From: Terribium retamae
Lineage (GTDB): Bacteria; Pseudomonadota; Alphaproteobacteria; Rhizobiales; Rhizobiaceae
Direction: 5' to 3'
DNA length: 42,051 nt
Assembly (NCBI RefSeq): GCF_022347545.1
Contig: NZ_JAKREW010000037.1
Location: 1 to 42,051 of the forward strand
Positions 23,971-32,199 of this stretch are shown in pieces. The position numbers and the translations under genes were made by a program. The stretch's first letter is position 1; the number at the start of each line of letters is the position of its first letter. Under the pieces are notes generated by a model. That model ran no database searches. It worked only from the letters and a program-made list of their open reading frames with translations, and had not been told where the DNA came from.

Positions 23971-25052
23971 GCAGCATCTTCAACGTCGCCGTCGTCGGCC
24001 TCGGCATCGGCAGGAGCCACATCACCGAGGGCTATGTCACCAATGCCGACAAGTTCCGCGTCAAGGCGATCTGCGATCTCGATCCGGCACGACTGAACGA
24101 GGTCGGCGACGCGTTCGGGGTCGAGCGGCGTCTCACCGATTTCGAAGTGCTGCTGGCCATGGACGATATCGACATCATCGACATCTGCACGCCGCCGGGA
24201 ACGCACCTTGCTCAGGTCATGGCAGCGCTCAGGGCCGGCAAGCACGTGATCTGCGAAAAGCCGCTGGTCGGCTCGCTGAGCCAGATCGACAGCGTGATCG
24301 CCGAGGAGAAGGTGTCGAAGGGGCTGCTGATGCCGGTCATGCAGTATCGCTTCGGCGACGGCGTCGAGCAGGCCAGGGCCATCATCGACGCCGGCATTGC
24401 GGGCAGGCCTTATATCGGCACCGTCGAGACCTTGTGGCGCCGCGACGCGGACTATTATGCCGTTCCGTGGCGCGGCAAATGGGCGACCGAGCTCGGCGGC
24501 GTTTTGATGACGCATGCCATCCATCAGCATGACCTCTTCACCTATCTGATGGGTGACATCAAAAGGTTGTTCGGCCGGGTCGCGACACGGGTCAACGCGA
24601 TCGAGGTCGAGGATTGCGTGACCGCCAGCGTCGAGCTTGCCAATGGCGCGCTCGGCAGCCTGACGGCCACGCTCGGCGCGCGCGACGAGATCAGCCGGTT
24701 GCGGCTGATGTTCGAGAATGTGACCTTCGAGAGTGACCACGAACCTTACAATCCGGGCGCCAGACCCTGGACGATCCAGCCGCGCAATGCCGAGGCTGCA
24801 ACCAGGATCGAAGCCTTGCTGAAAGACTGGAAACCATTGCCCTCGCGGTTCGAGGCGCAGATGGGGCGCTTCTACCAGACGCTGCTCGGCAAGGCGCCGC
24901 TGCCGGTCACCAGCGCCGACGCGCGCCGGTCGCTGGAACTCGTGACGGCCTTTTACCACTCCTCCTCGACGCATGAAGACGTGGAACTGCCCATCTCCAC
25001 CCAGCACCCGCGCTATGACAGCTGGGTGCCGCCGCAGCACCGCGCCGCGTGA
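23967..25052 (+). CDS. Gfo/Idh/MocA-family oxidoreductase
   Basis: A 361-aa dehydrogenase of the same family. Here the motifs are canonical: VAVVGLGIGRSHI for NAD(P) binding, DICTPPGTHLAQV and CEKPL with the catalytic Lys; GGVLMTHAIHQHD supplies the downstream His residues. It starts with an ATGA overlap with the preceding gene. It is only distantly similar to its neighbour, so the two probably catalyse different steps rather than being a recent duplication. Confidence 0.92.
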   Translation: MSSIFNVAVVGLGIGRSHITEGYVTNADKFRVKAICDLDPARLNEVGDAFGVERRLTDFEVLLAMDDIDIIDICTPPGTHLAQVMAALRAGKHVICEKPLVGSLSQIDSVIAEEKVSKGLLMPVMQYRFGDGVEQARAIIDAGIAGRPYIGTVETLWRRDADYYAVPWRGKWATELGGVLMTHAIHQHDLFTYLMGDIKRLFGRVATRVNAIEVEDCVTASVELANGALGSLTATLGARDEISRLRLMFENVTFESDHEPYNPGARPWTIQPRNAEAATRIEALLKDWKPLPSRFEAQMGRFYQTLLGKAPLPVTSADARRSLELVTAFYHSSSTHEDVELPISTQHPRYDSWVPPQHRAA

Positions 25053-25073
25053 CGAACGAGGAAGGGGGGATCC

Positions 25074-26129
<1,056 letters not shown>

Positions 26130-26282
26130 GACCCTGTCGGGCTTCAGGATGCGTGGCAGGTTCACCAACTTCCAGGTTCGGTCTGGAGGATGATGGAAGG
26201 CACGGCGATCTGAACTGAACAGCGCACCGCGCCGCGAACGCCTGGCGCCCGGAAAGTCCGGCGGCGCCGGTTTCACACGAGG

Positions 26283-26522
26283 TCATTTTCGGGGCTTCTG
26301 TTTCCCGCGCGGCCGCATGGCGCTTCCGGTACTCGCCTGGTTCTGCACGGTCGGATGTTCGACACGCCCAGCCTGCTCATCGTCGGGATGCGTGCTGGCG
26401 CCGCCCGCTTCCGCGTCCGTTTCCATCGGCGCGGCGGATGGATCGAAGCCCGGCGTTTTGTCGCGATATTTCCCGGCCTGGATATCGGCGTGAACCTGCT
26501 GAGGCGTGCGTTTCTCGGCCAT
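26283..26522 (-). CDS. small hydrophilic protein
   Basis: A 79-aa polar protein: AEKRTPQQVHADIQAGKYRD then KTPGFDPSAAPMETDAEAGG and a basic Lys/Arg tail. Probably disordered and cytosolic. AAGGGA lies upstream of the ATG at 26522; the open frame extends to 26792 but lacks support. It has an exact EcfG-type promoter 25 nt upstream, divergent from the DUF983 promoter. I do not recognise the family. Confidence 0.65.
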   Translation of the reverse strand: MAEKRTPQQVHADIQAGKYRDKTPGFDPSAAPMETDAEAGGASTHPDDEQAGRVEHPTVQNQASTGSAMRPRGKQKPRK

Positions 26523-26546
26523 GATCGGATCCCTTCTTGAAGAACC

Positions 26547-26571
26547 AACCGCCCAGGTCACGCAAAGTTCC
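26547..26571 (-). promoter_or_regulatory. EcfG-type promoter for the 79-aa protein
   Basis: On the minus strand GGAAC, 16 nt, GGTT. Confidence 0.7.
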
Positions 26572-26639
26572 GGCTTTGATGGGCCGGCGCGCGCAGCCTC
26601 GCTGGCCGGAAAGCCGCCCAAAAAACTGGCCAAAAAACT

Positions 26640-26664
26640 GGAACGACTTCGCTTGCCGCAGGTT
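26640..26664 (+). promoter_or_regulatory. EcfG-type promoter for the DUF983 unit
   Basis: GGAAC, 16 nt, GGTT. AAAAGGAG and an ATG at 26684 follow within 20 nt. Confidence 0.7.
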
Positions 26665-26683
26665 CGGATTAAAAGGAGACCCG

Positions 26684-26857
26684 ATGGCTGCGACGTGTTC
26701 AAACGTAGGCCTGCCGAGGGCGCGGCCGTCGAAGCACGCGCTAAACCCGTCCCTGCATTCCGACATAAGCCTGGAGGATGACGCCGATGCAAAGCCCCAG
26801 ACCCGGCGAACCGCCGCCACCCAGGCCCATCCCTGCGCCGACGCCACCGAGGCCTGA
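26684..26857 (+). CDS. 57-aa candidate small protein
   Basis: A 57-aa frame beginning MAATCSNVGLPRARPSKHAL, with AAAAGGAG 5 nt before the ATG and an EcfG-type promoter just upstream. Content is polar and without domain character, and its last 71 nt overlap a proline-rich frame. It may be a real peptide, or only a translated leader. Confidence 0.35.
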   Translation: MAATCSNVGLPRARPSKHALNPSLHSDISLEDDADAKPQTRRTAATQAHPCADATEA

Positions 26858-26900
26858 CCCCAACCCGGACCCCGGTCCTCTGATCTGGAGCGACAGATGA
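26787..26900 (+). CDS. 37-aa proline-rich peptide
   Basis: A 37-aa peptide with about 17 prolines (MQSPRPGEPPPPRPIPAPTP, then PRPDPNPDPGP) and the ending LIWSDR. GGAGG lies 8 nt before the ATG and its TGA overlaps the ATG of the DUF983 gene (ATGA), so it is set up for coupled translation. Polyproline runs stall ribosomes and need EF-P, so a regulatory leader-peptide role is conceivable (inference). No homologue is known to me. Confidence 0.5.
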   Translation: MQSPRPGEPPPPRPIPAPTPPRPDPNPDPGPLIWSDR

Positions 26901-27280
26901 CGGTCTACAACGAAACCACCAACCCGGCGCTCACCGGTATCAAGGGCCTCTGTCCGCGATGCCAGACAGGGCACCTGTTTTCGGGCTTCCTGAAACTTGC
27001 GCCGCGATGCGAGGTGTGCGGCCTGGATTATTCGTTTGCCGATCCGGCCGACGGGCCGGCCTTCTTTTCCATGTCGATCGTCGCGTTCCCCGCTTTGGCT
27101 TTCGCGTTGTGGCTTCAGCTCACCTACGATCCGCCCTATTGGCTGCACCTCTTCACGACGCTGCCTCTGACAGCCGGTGCGGGCACCCTGCTGCTTCGGC
27201 CTTTCAAGGGCTGGCTGGTGTGTTCGCAATATTTTCACAAGGCGGCCGAAGGCATCATCGACAGGGACTGGCGCCGGTAA
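26897..27280 (+). CDS. DUF983 membrane protein
   Basis: A 127-aa protein with a zinc-ribbon-like N-terminus, GLCPRCQTGHLFSG and APRCEVCGLDYSF (two CxxC pairs), and two membrane helices (about 55-78 and 84-104). This is the DUF983 layout, a family widespread in alphaproteobacteria with no settled function. The start overlaps the stop of the proline-rich peptide. The 300 nt downstream (27281-27583) hold only the promoter-like site at 27511. Confidence 0.88.
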   Translation: MTVYNETTNPALTGIKGLCPRCQTGHLFSGFLKLAPRCEVCGLDYSFADPADGPAFFSMSIVAFPALAFALWLQLTYDPPYWLHLFTTLPLTAGAGTLLLRPFKGWLVCSQYFHKAAEGIIDRDWRR

Positions 27281-27510
27281 CGACGGGCGGTCGTACCACG
27301 CGTGAGGCTGGCTTGAAGCCTGGCCAATGCCGAAAGAACTGCCGCAGGGCCCCTGATCTCGAAGCCACAGGAGCGTCGGCCACAGGTGCAAAGCTCTTGC
27401 GACGGTTCGAGCCGTTAATCATCCTTGATATTCGAGCCGCGGCTTCGGTGTGGCATGCCGCTGACCGGCACGTTCAGAATAGGCTCAAGCGATCCCGCCG
27501 TCTGAAATTT

Positions 27511-27535
27511 GGAACGGCGGGGCGCTGAGGCAATT
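27511..27535 (+). promoter_or_regulatory. EcfG-type promoter for the NRAMP-like gene
   Basis: GGAAC, 16 nt, AATT: relaxed consensus. Start codon 49 nt downstream of the -10. Confidence 0.45.
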
Positions 27536-27583
27536 TTCCTTCCACGCCAGTCGGCGGCGCCATGCAAGGGAGGAAACCGGTTT

Positions 27584-28906
27584 ATGGGTGCTTCGGACTC
27601 AACATCCGCCTCGGGGCCACTGTCAGATCGGGACCCCGTCGTCGAGCCCAGCAAACCGCGCCTGCTGAAAATGCTCGGACCGGGATTGGTCACCGGCGCT
27701 TCCGACGATGATCCCAGCGGCATCGCCACCTATTCGCAAGCCGGCGCACAATTCGGTTATGGCGTCAGCTGGTCGCTGGTGCTGACCTATCCGCTTATGG
27801 TCGCCGTGCAGATGATCAGCGCGCGTGTCGGGCGCACCACCGGCCATGGCATCGCCGGCAACATCGCCAGAAGTTATCCGCGCTGGGTAGCCTACGCCAT
27901 AACCGTGCCGCTGCTGGTTGCCAACGTGGTGAACGTCGCCGCCAACCTTGGCGCCATGGGCGATGCGTTGAAGCTTCTGGTCGGCGGCTGGCAGCTTCTC
28001 TATGTCGTGCTGTTCGGGCTGATCTGCATCGCCATGCAGGTGCTGCTTGCCTACAAACGCTACGTCGCCGTGCTGAAATGGCTGGCGCTGGCGCTGCTTG
28101 CCTATGTCGCCACCTTGTTCGTGGCAAAGGTGGATTGGCTGGCGATGGCGAAGGGCCTGGTCATTCCGCACCCGTCTCTCGATCCGTCCTACCTGTCGAT
28201 CGTCGTTGCCATCTTCGGCACGACCATCAGTCCTTATCTCTTCTTCTGGCAGGCTTCCCAGGAAGCGGAAGACCTCAAGGAGAAGCCGCGCCGCGAGCCG
28301 CTTGTCGAACGCCCTTCCCAGGCCGACCGTGCCGAAGAACGCATCGCGCTCGACACCATGGTCGGCATGGCCATCTCGAATCTGATCGCGCTCGCCATCA
28401 TGACGACCACCGCGGCCACGCTGCATGTCGCCGGCACGACCGATATCGAGAGCTCGGTGGATGCAGCCAAGGCGCTGGAGCCGGTAGCCGGTTCGGCCGC
28501 CACGCTGATCTTCGCCGTCGGCATCATCGGTACCGGCATCCTGGCCGTGCCGGTGCTTGCAGGCTCCGCCGCCTATGCTGTCGCAGAGGCTGCCAGATGG
28601 CCGGTTGGTCTTTCGCGCAAGCCGCGCGAAGCGAAGGCCTTCTATGCAACCGTCACCATCGCAACCGCGATCGGTATCGGGCTCAATTTCACCCCCATCG
28701 AGCCGATCAAGGCGCTGGTCTGGAGCGCCGTCATCAACGGCGTCGTGGCGGTCCCCGTCATGGCAATCCTCATGCTTTTGGCCAGCGACCCCAAGATCAT
28801 GAAGGAGTTCGTCATCGGCGCCGGCCTGAAGATTCTTGGCTGGCTTGCGACGATCGTCATGGCAGCAGCCGTCGTCGGCATGGCCGTGACCAGCTTTCTC
28901 GGATGA
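27584..28906 (+). CDS. NRAMP-like divalent metal transporter
   Basis: A 440-aa inner-membrane protein with about 11 helices. The first helix motif is DDDPSGIATYSQAG where canonical NRAMP manganese/iron transporters have DPGN, and the sixth-helix MPHN metal motif is replaced by ISPYLFFWQASQEAED. This places it in an NRAMP-related branch whose metal preference may differ, with loss of the metal-binding Met. GGGAGGA precedes the ATG at 27584; the frame reaches 27509 but that extension overlaps the promoter. Metal specificity is not predictable from this alone. Confidence 0.87.
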   Translation: MGASDSTSASGPLSDRDPVVEPSKPRLLKMLGPGLVTGASDDDPSGIATYSQAGAQFGYGVSWSLVLTYPLMVAVQMISARVGRTTGHGIAGNIARSYPRWVAYAITVPLLVANVVNVAANLGAMGDALKLLVGGWQLLYVVLFGLICIAMQVLLAYKRYVAVLKWLALALLAYVATLFVAKVDWLAMAKGLVIPHPSLDPSYLSIVVAIFGTTISPYLFFWQASQEAEDLKEKPRREPLVERPSQADRAEERIALDTMVGMAISNLIALAIMTTTAATLHVAGTTDIESSVDAAKALEPVAGSAATLIFAVGIIGTGILAVPVLAGSAAYAVAEAARWPVGLSRKPREAKAFYATVTIATAIGIGLNFTPIEPIKALVWSAVINGVVAVPVMAILMLLASDPKIMKEFVIGAGLKILGWLATIVMAAAVVGMAVTSFLG

Positions 28907-28907
28907 G

Positions 28908-28933
28908 CCCAGTTTTTTGGCCCAGTTTTTTGG
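28908..28933 (+). repeat. two tandem 13-bp repeats
   Basis: CCCAGTTTTTTGG occurs twice head to tail directly after the NRAMP-like gene. The second copy runs into the GGAAC of the next promoter. Confidence 0.7.
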
Positions 28934-28956
28934 AACGAAGCCTTTTGCAGGCAGTT
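28932..28956 (+). promoter_or_regulatory. EcfG-type promoter for the YciE/YciF gene
   Basis: GGAAC, 16 nt, AGTT; 49 nt before the start codon. Confidence 0.6.
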
Positions 28957-29005
28957 CGTTGAGCGAGGTGCAAAAGCCCTCGGTCCCAACTGGAGGAAAA
29001 TCGCG

Positions 29006-29518
29006 ATGGCTCGTTCAGCCGACACTCAAGGCCTGCAGGATCTGTTCCTCGACGGCTTGAAAGACATTCTCTACGCAGAAAAGAAAATCCTGAAGGCGTT
29101 GCCGAAAATGGCCAAAAGCGCCTCCGACAAGGCGATATCGCAAGCCTTCGAAAAGCACCGCGAACAGACCGAGGGTCAGGTCGAGCGGCTGGAAGAAGTG
29201 TTCTCGATGTTGGACAAGGCGCCGCGCGGCAAGACCTGCCCCGCCATCGACGGCATCATCGAGGAAGGTTCGGAGATCATGGAGGAGTACAAGGGAACGC
29301 CTGCCATTGACGCCGGCCTTGTAGCGGCGGCGCAGGCCGTGGAGCATTACGAGATCGCGCGCTACCGCACGCTCTGCGCCTGGGCCGAAGAGCTTGAAAT
29401 GCCGGAAGCCGTGAAGTTGCTGCAGGCGACGCTGGACGAGGAAAGCGAAACCGACGCCGCTCTTGCACAGCTTGCCAAAAGCGACGCCAATCCACGTGCC
29501 CTTCAAAAAGCGGCCTGA
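29006..29518 (+). CDS. YciE/YciF ferritin-like (DUF892) protein
   Basis: A 170-aa four-helix protein of the ferritin-like DUF892 family. GLQDLFLDGLKDILYAEKKI is the hallmark first helix, with Glu and His residues later (KHREQTEGQVERLEEVF, VEHYEIARY, LDEESETD) in the places that bind a di-metal site. YciE and YciF are known stress-induced proteins in enterics. GGAGG precedes the ATG, and an EcfG-type promoter lies upstream, as is usual for this family in rhizobia. Confidence 0.92.
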   Translation: MARSADTQGLQDLFLDGLKDILYAEKKILKALPKMAKSASDKAISQAFEKHREQTEGQVERLEEVFSMLDKAPRGKTCPAIDGIIEEGSEIMEEYKGTPAIDAGLVAAAQAVEHYEIARYRTLCAWAEELEMPEAVKLLQATLDEESETDAALAQLAKSDANPRALQKAA

Positions 29519-29523
29519 CCCGC

Positions 29524-29563
29524 AAGGAGAACAGGCCCCGGCAACGGGGCCTGTTGAATTTCA
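29524..29563 (+). promoter_or_regulatory. Shine-Dalgarno, GNRA hairpin and start codon in a row
   Basis: AAGGAG (29524-29529) is followed by a perfect 10-bp stem ACAGGCCCCG/CGGGGCCTGT with a GCAA loop (29531-29554), then 9 nt and an ATG. If the hairpin folds, the Shine-Dalgarno comes within about 10 nt of the start codon. The same hairpin could instead be a weak terminator after the YciE/YciF gene; no T run follows. Confidence 0.5.
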
Positions 29564-29749
29564 ATGACCAAACTCAAGAAACGCGGCACGTTGTGGCGCT
29601 CCCGGGCGCGGCGCATCGAAACCGCGATCGAGGCGTCCTATTTCGCGCGGCGCTTCGGCCTCACCAAAGAAGAGGCCGTTTCGATCATCAAGGACGCTGC
29701 CGCACCCAACACCATGGAGCGAGCCGATGCCCCGCCAAAACGACTTTGA
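29564..29749 (+). CDS. DUF3606-like small protein
   Basis: A 61-aa basic protein. ETAIEASYFARRFGLTKEEA and VSIIKDAA follow the same pattern as the DUF3606 protein at 34272 (YEVSYFASKFNLSTDEVLDL), so it is a divergent member of that Rhizobiales family, possibly helix-turn-helix-like. No usable ribosome-binding site lies directly before the ATG except across the hairpin just upstream. It overlaps the next small gene by 23 nt. Confidence 0.6.
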   Translation: MTKLKKRGTLWRSRARRIETAIEASYFARRFGLTKEEAVSIIKDAAAPNTMERADAPPKRL

Positions 29750-29936
29750 AACCGGCGCACGTGTGCCCAAGCCTGGCAAATCGTTGCGTCCCGACCCGAT
29801 CCACACCGGCGACCGCGGCGACGAGCCGAAAAAGCCCTACGGTCTCGTCGAGGACCGCGAAGACGTGAACGACAAGACGCGGCATTCCGACGGTCGCAGC
29901 CACAGCCATCCGCGCCTTCGCGGGCATCCGGGTTGA
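29727..29936 (+). CDS. small hydrophilic protein
   Basis: A 69-aa polar protein (RVPKPGKSLRPDPIHTGDRG, then DREDVNDKTRHSDGRSHSHP), probably disordered. GGAG lies before the ATG inside the upstream gene, and the 23-nt overlap suggests coupled translation. The same style of small charged protein recurs through the window. No family recognised. Confidence 0.6.
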   Translation: MPRQNDFETGARVPKPGKSLRPDPIHTGDRGDEPKKPYGLVEDREDVNDKTRHSDGRSHSHPRLRGHPG

Positions 29937-30035
29937 GCTGTACCGGGCAGGCGAGGATGGCTGCAGTTTGTTTGAACCATCGGCGCCGAAAACCGTTGAT
30001 ATAGGTCTTCATTGAAGGCTCCCCCAAACCTGATT

Positions 30036-30063
30036 GCGCCGCCGCTTGAGGCGGCGCTTTTTT
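30036..30063 (+). terminator. intrinsic terminator
   Basis: 8-bp stem GCGCCGCC/GGCGGCGC with a 6-nt loop and TTTTTT. It probably ends the YciE/YciF transcript. Confidence 0.85.
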
Positions 30064-30102
30064 GGCTGCGCCACCTTCGGACCCTGACCCGAATAGATTT
30101 TA

Positions 30103-30127
30103 GGAACGCCTGTCTGCGCCATCGGTT
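30103..30127 (+). promoter_or_regulatory. EcfG-type promoter, no clear gene downstream
   Basis: GGAAC, 16 nt, GGTT, followed by AAAGGAG and an ATG at 30140. It points into the 3' end of the convergent 69-aa gene. Confidence 0.55.
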
Positions 30128-30139
30128 TTAAAGGAGCCG

Positions 30140-30271
30140 ATGGACATCCCTCCCCATTGGCGATCCCGGCCGGCCCGGTGTGGCCCACACTCCGCATCGG
30201 GTCGGTTCGCGGGTATCGTTATCGGCCCAACGGACGTCGCGACAGCTCGATCAGTTCATCCTCGTCCCTGA
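30140..30271 (+). CDS. 43-aa candidate frame behind an orphan promoter
   Basis: The frame opens MDIPPHWRSRPARCGPHSAS with AAAGGAG 4 nt upstream and a good promoter, but the sequence has no protein character and its second half is antisense to the 69-aa gene. It may equally be an untranslated RNA start. Confidence 0.25.
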   Translation: MDIPPHWRSRPARCGPHSASGRFAGIVIGPTDVATARSVHPRP

Positions 30272-30428
30272 TGCCGAGCTGGTAGTTCGCGATGATCCGC
30301 GAAGCGCGTTGCTCCCGGTCGCTGTTGTTTTCGAATTTGCGACAGGTAGCCTCATAGACCCTGGTGAGCAGCGCAATTTCCTCGGGCTGGAGCACTCCGG
30401 CTTCTTCCAGTTTCTGACGCATGGGCAT
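30219..30428 (-). CDS. 69-aa hypothetical protein, extra cassette gene C (copy 3)
   Basis: A third paralogue of the 69-aa protein: QKLEEAGVLQPEEIALLTRV then ASRIIANYQLGIRDEDELIE, ending SRRPLGR like copy 2. The ATG at 30428 has AGGGAG upstream and gives exactly 69 residues; two further upstream codons are open. It follows copy 2 by 200 nt on the same strand, so this cassette has a tandem duplication of its last gene. Confidence 0.72.
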   Translation of the reverse strand: MPMRQKLEEAGVLQPEEIALLTRVYEATCRKFENNSDREQRASRIIANYQLGIRDEDELIELSRRPLGR

Positions 30429-30628
30429 GGCAAGCACTCCCTAACTAGAAATATAAGCAGTGAAGCCCCAAACGCAAAAGGTCCGCCTCGGCGAAACCGA
30501 AATCACGCAGCGCGGCCGCGCATGCCGCCGTCTCTGCAGTCACGACTGATAAGACTTGCCAGCGCCAACGTCCCGCCCGGGGAACCGCCGGCCTGTCCTC
30601 CGCATCGCGCAGGTCGGTGGCGGTCCCT

Positions 30629-30838
30629 CTAGCGACCCAGAGGGCGCCGTGAGAGCTCGATCAGTTCCTTCTCATCCCTGATGCCGAGCTGGTAGTTGGC
30701 GATGATCCTCGAAGCGCGACTTTCCCGCTCTTCGGCGGACTCGCCTTCGATGGCAGTTTCGGCAAAAATCCTGCTGAGCAGTTCGATTTCTGCGGGCCGA
30801 AACACGGAAGCATCTTCCAGCTTTTTGCGGATGGGCAT
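30629..30838 (-). CDS. 69-aa hypothetical protein, cassette gene C (copy 2)
   Basis: A 69-aa helical protein: MPIRKKLEDASVFRPAEIEL then ASRIIANYQLGIRDEKELIE and SRRPLGR. It has GGGAG upstream of the ATG at 30838 and lies 104 nt after the DUF982 gene of the same cassette. It is more similar at its C-terminus to copy 3 than to copy 1, so the tandem duplication probably happened within this cassette. Confidence 0.75.
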   Translation of the reverse strand: MPIRKKLEDASVFRPAEIELLSRIFAETAIEGESAEERESRASRIIANYQLGIRDEKELIELSRRPLGR

Positions 30839-30942
30839 GGCGTTTTTCTCCCAGCCCGGGAAATATACGCGCCGATGCCTGAAATGCAAAAGCCCGCCCC
30901 GGTCATCGGAGCGGGCGGCAACCGTCCAAATGGGGCGGTCGT

Positions 30943-31323
30943 TTAGATATGCGATCTCCTGAGCGTACCGGCGACAGATCCGGGCACGCGCCTGGTTCTC
31001 AATCTGCCCGGATGGACCGAGGGGTGGAAAATGAAATTCTCCGGCTCTATGGCAGCAAGTTCCTGCGCCACCCGATCGTGCAGCTTTCGCGGCTCAACGA
31101 TCCGCCCTTGCGCGCGCGCCGCCGCCAGGAAGGCGTCATAGGCCACCCTTGGGGTGCACCAGCCTTGCCGGGCCCGCTCGGTCAGGCAGGCCGCGCGGCG
31201 GTAGAGCGCGCAGGTCTTGTCGGGCCATGCCATCTCCAGCGCCTTGGCAACATGATGCAGGCACGAGACATGAAATTCGTAGCCCCGCGCGGTGCAAAAC
31301 GTCACTGGTTTGAACGGAGCCAT
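30943..31323 (-). CDS. DUF982 protein, cassette gene B (copy 2)
   Basis: A 126-aa DUF982 protein: FKPVTFCTARGYEFHVSCLH, then ALEMAWPDKTCALYRRA and VAYDAFLAAARAQGRIV. The second half repeats the copy-1 extension, RKLHDRVAQELAAIEPENF, then diverges into an Arg-rich tail. As in copy 1, its ATG overlaps the stop of gene A by one base. The retained gene order, overlap and extension show the two cassettes come from one ancestor. Confidence 0.83.
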   Translation of the reverse strand: MAPFKPVTFCTARGYEFHVSCLHHVAKALEMAWPDKTCALYRRAACLTERARQGWCTPRVAYDAFLAAARAQGRIVEPRKLHDRVAQELAAIEPENFIFHPSVHPGRLRTRRVPGSVAGTLRRSHI

Positions 31324-31574
31324 CAGTGATTTCCCCGCAGCATCTTCGCAGCCGGCGATTTGCGGCCAAGGTAGAGTGCGATGCTTTCCCGGATTTCGTG
31401 CTCATCGAAGACGCCTTGGGAAAACAGGCTCATCGTTGCCCTGGCCAGATCCTCGGCCGCTGCGCTGCCCTCGAAAAAGCCCCGCTCATTGCACAAATCG
31501 TCGTAGATACGCGTGAGTGCTGCCATGTCGCCCGGATAGGCGATGCCGCCAATGGCAGAATGGTTAACGGCCAT
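31323..31574 (-). CDS. hypothetical protein, cassette gene A (copy 2)
   Basis: An 83-aa acidic helical protein paralogous to the one at 18177: IAYPGDMAALTRIYDDLCNE, then AAAEDLARATMSLFSQGVFD and EIRESIALYLGRKS. GAGGTAAAGC lies before the ATG. Function unknown. The 250 nt upstream (31575-31825) hold an EcfG-type site, but on the plus strand and serving the VOC gene. Confidence 0.73.
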   Translation of the reverse strand: MAVNHSAIGGIAYPGDMAALTRIYDDLCNERGFFEGSAAAEDLARATMSLFSQGVFDEHEIRESIALYLGRKSPAAKMLRGNH

Positions 31575-31767
31575 GCTTTACCTCCTCGATATGCTCCAAC
31601 ATCAAGGCGATTTGGAATCCCCAAGTTCCGCCTCGGACCAACAAATGTTGCAGTTGTCGTTGAGTTCCAAAATTCTGCGGTGGAGAATGCAAAGGGCATT
31701 CCGATGAACGGGGCGGGTTCTTTTTTGTCTGGTGCCCGTGCCTGTCTGGCACCCATCAGGAGTTTCG

Positions 31768-31792
31768 GGAACGCCGACTGGCGAGGCTGGTT
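31768..31792 (+). promoter_or_regulatory. EcfG-type promoter for the VOC gene
   Basis: GGAAC, 16 nt, GGTT; 33 nt before the preferred start codon. Confidence 0.7.
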
Positions 31793-31825
31793 TGGATGCT
31801 GGGTGAAGCCGGCAAAGGGAAAACC

Positions 31826-32173
31826 ATGCTCAGGATCGGTTCAATCGTATGGGGTGTGAACGATGTGCCGCGCGCCATCGAATTCTGGTGCGCGGCCTTG
31901 AACTACAGGCCGTTGCGGGAACCATCGCCCGACTGGGCGATCCTCGTTCCGGCTGAGGGGCAAGGCCAGCAGATGGCCATCACGGTCGTCTCCTCCGACG
32001 CCGCAACGCATCAGCGCCATCACCTCGACCTTTACGCATCCGATCAGGAGGCCGAGGTGGAACGGCTTCTGTCGATCGGCGCGCGGCGCGTGGACTGGCG
32101 TTATCCGGAGGGTGCCGACTATGTCGTTCTCGCCGACCCGGATGGCAACACATTCTGTGTCGTGGAGAAGTAG
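31826..32173 (+). CDS. VOC superfamily (glyoxalase-like) protein
   Basis: A 115-aa single-module vicinal-oxygen-chelate protein. IGSIVWGVNDVPRAIEFWCA begins the first beta-alpha-beta-beta-beta module, RHHLDLYASDQEAEVERLL the second, and VVLADPDGNTFCVVE is the typical ending with the metal-ligand Glu. Substrate unknown. I prefer the ATG at 31826 over 31796, because the promoter at 31768-31792 would place transcription start near 31799. Confidence 0.85.
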   Translation: MLRIGSIVWGVNDVPRAIEFWCAALNYRPLREPSPDWAILVPAEGQGQQMAITVVSSDAATHQRHHLDLYASDQEAEVERLLSIGARRVDWRYPEGADYVVLADPDGNTFCVVEK

Positions 32174-32199
32174 GCTCCTGGCGGACTTCTCCGGAAAGG

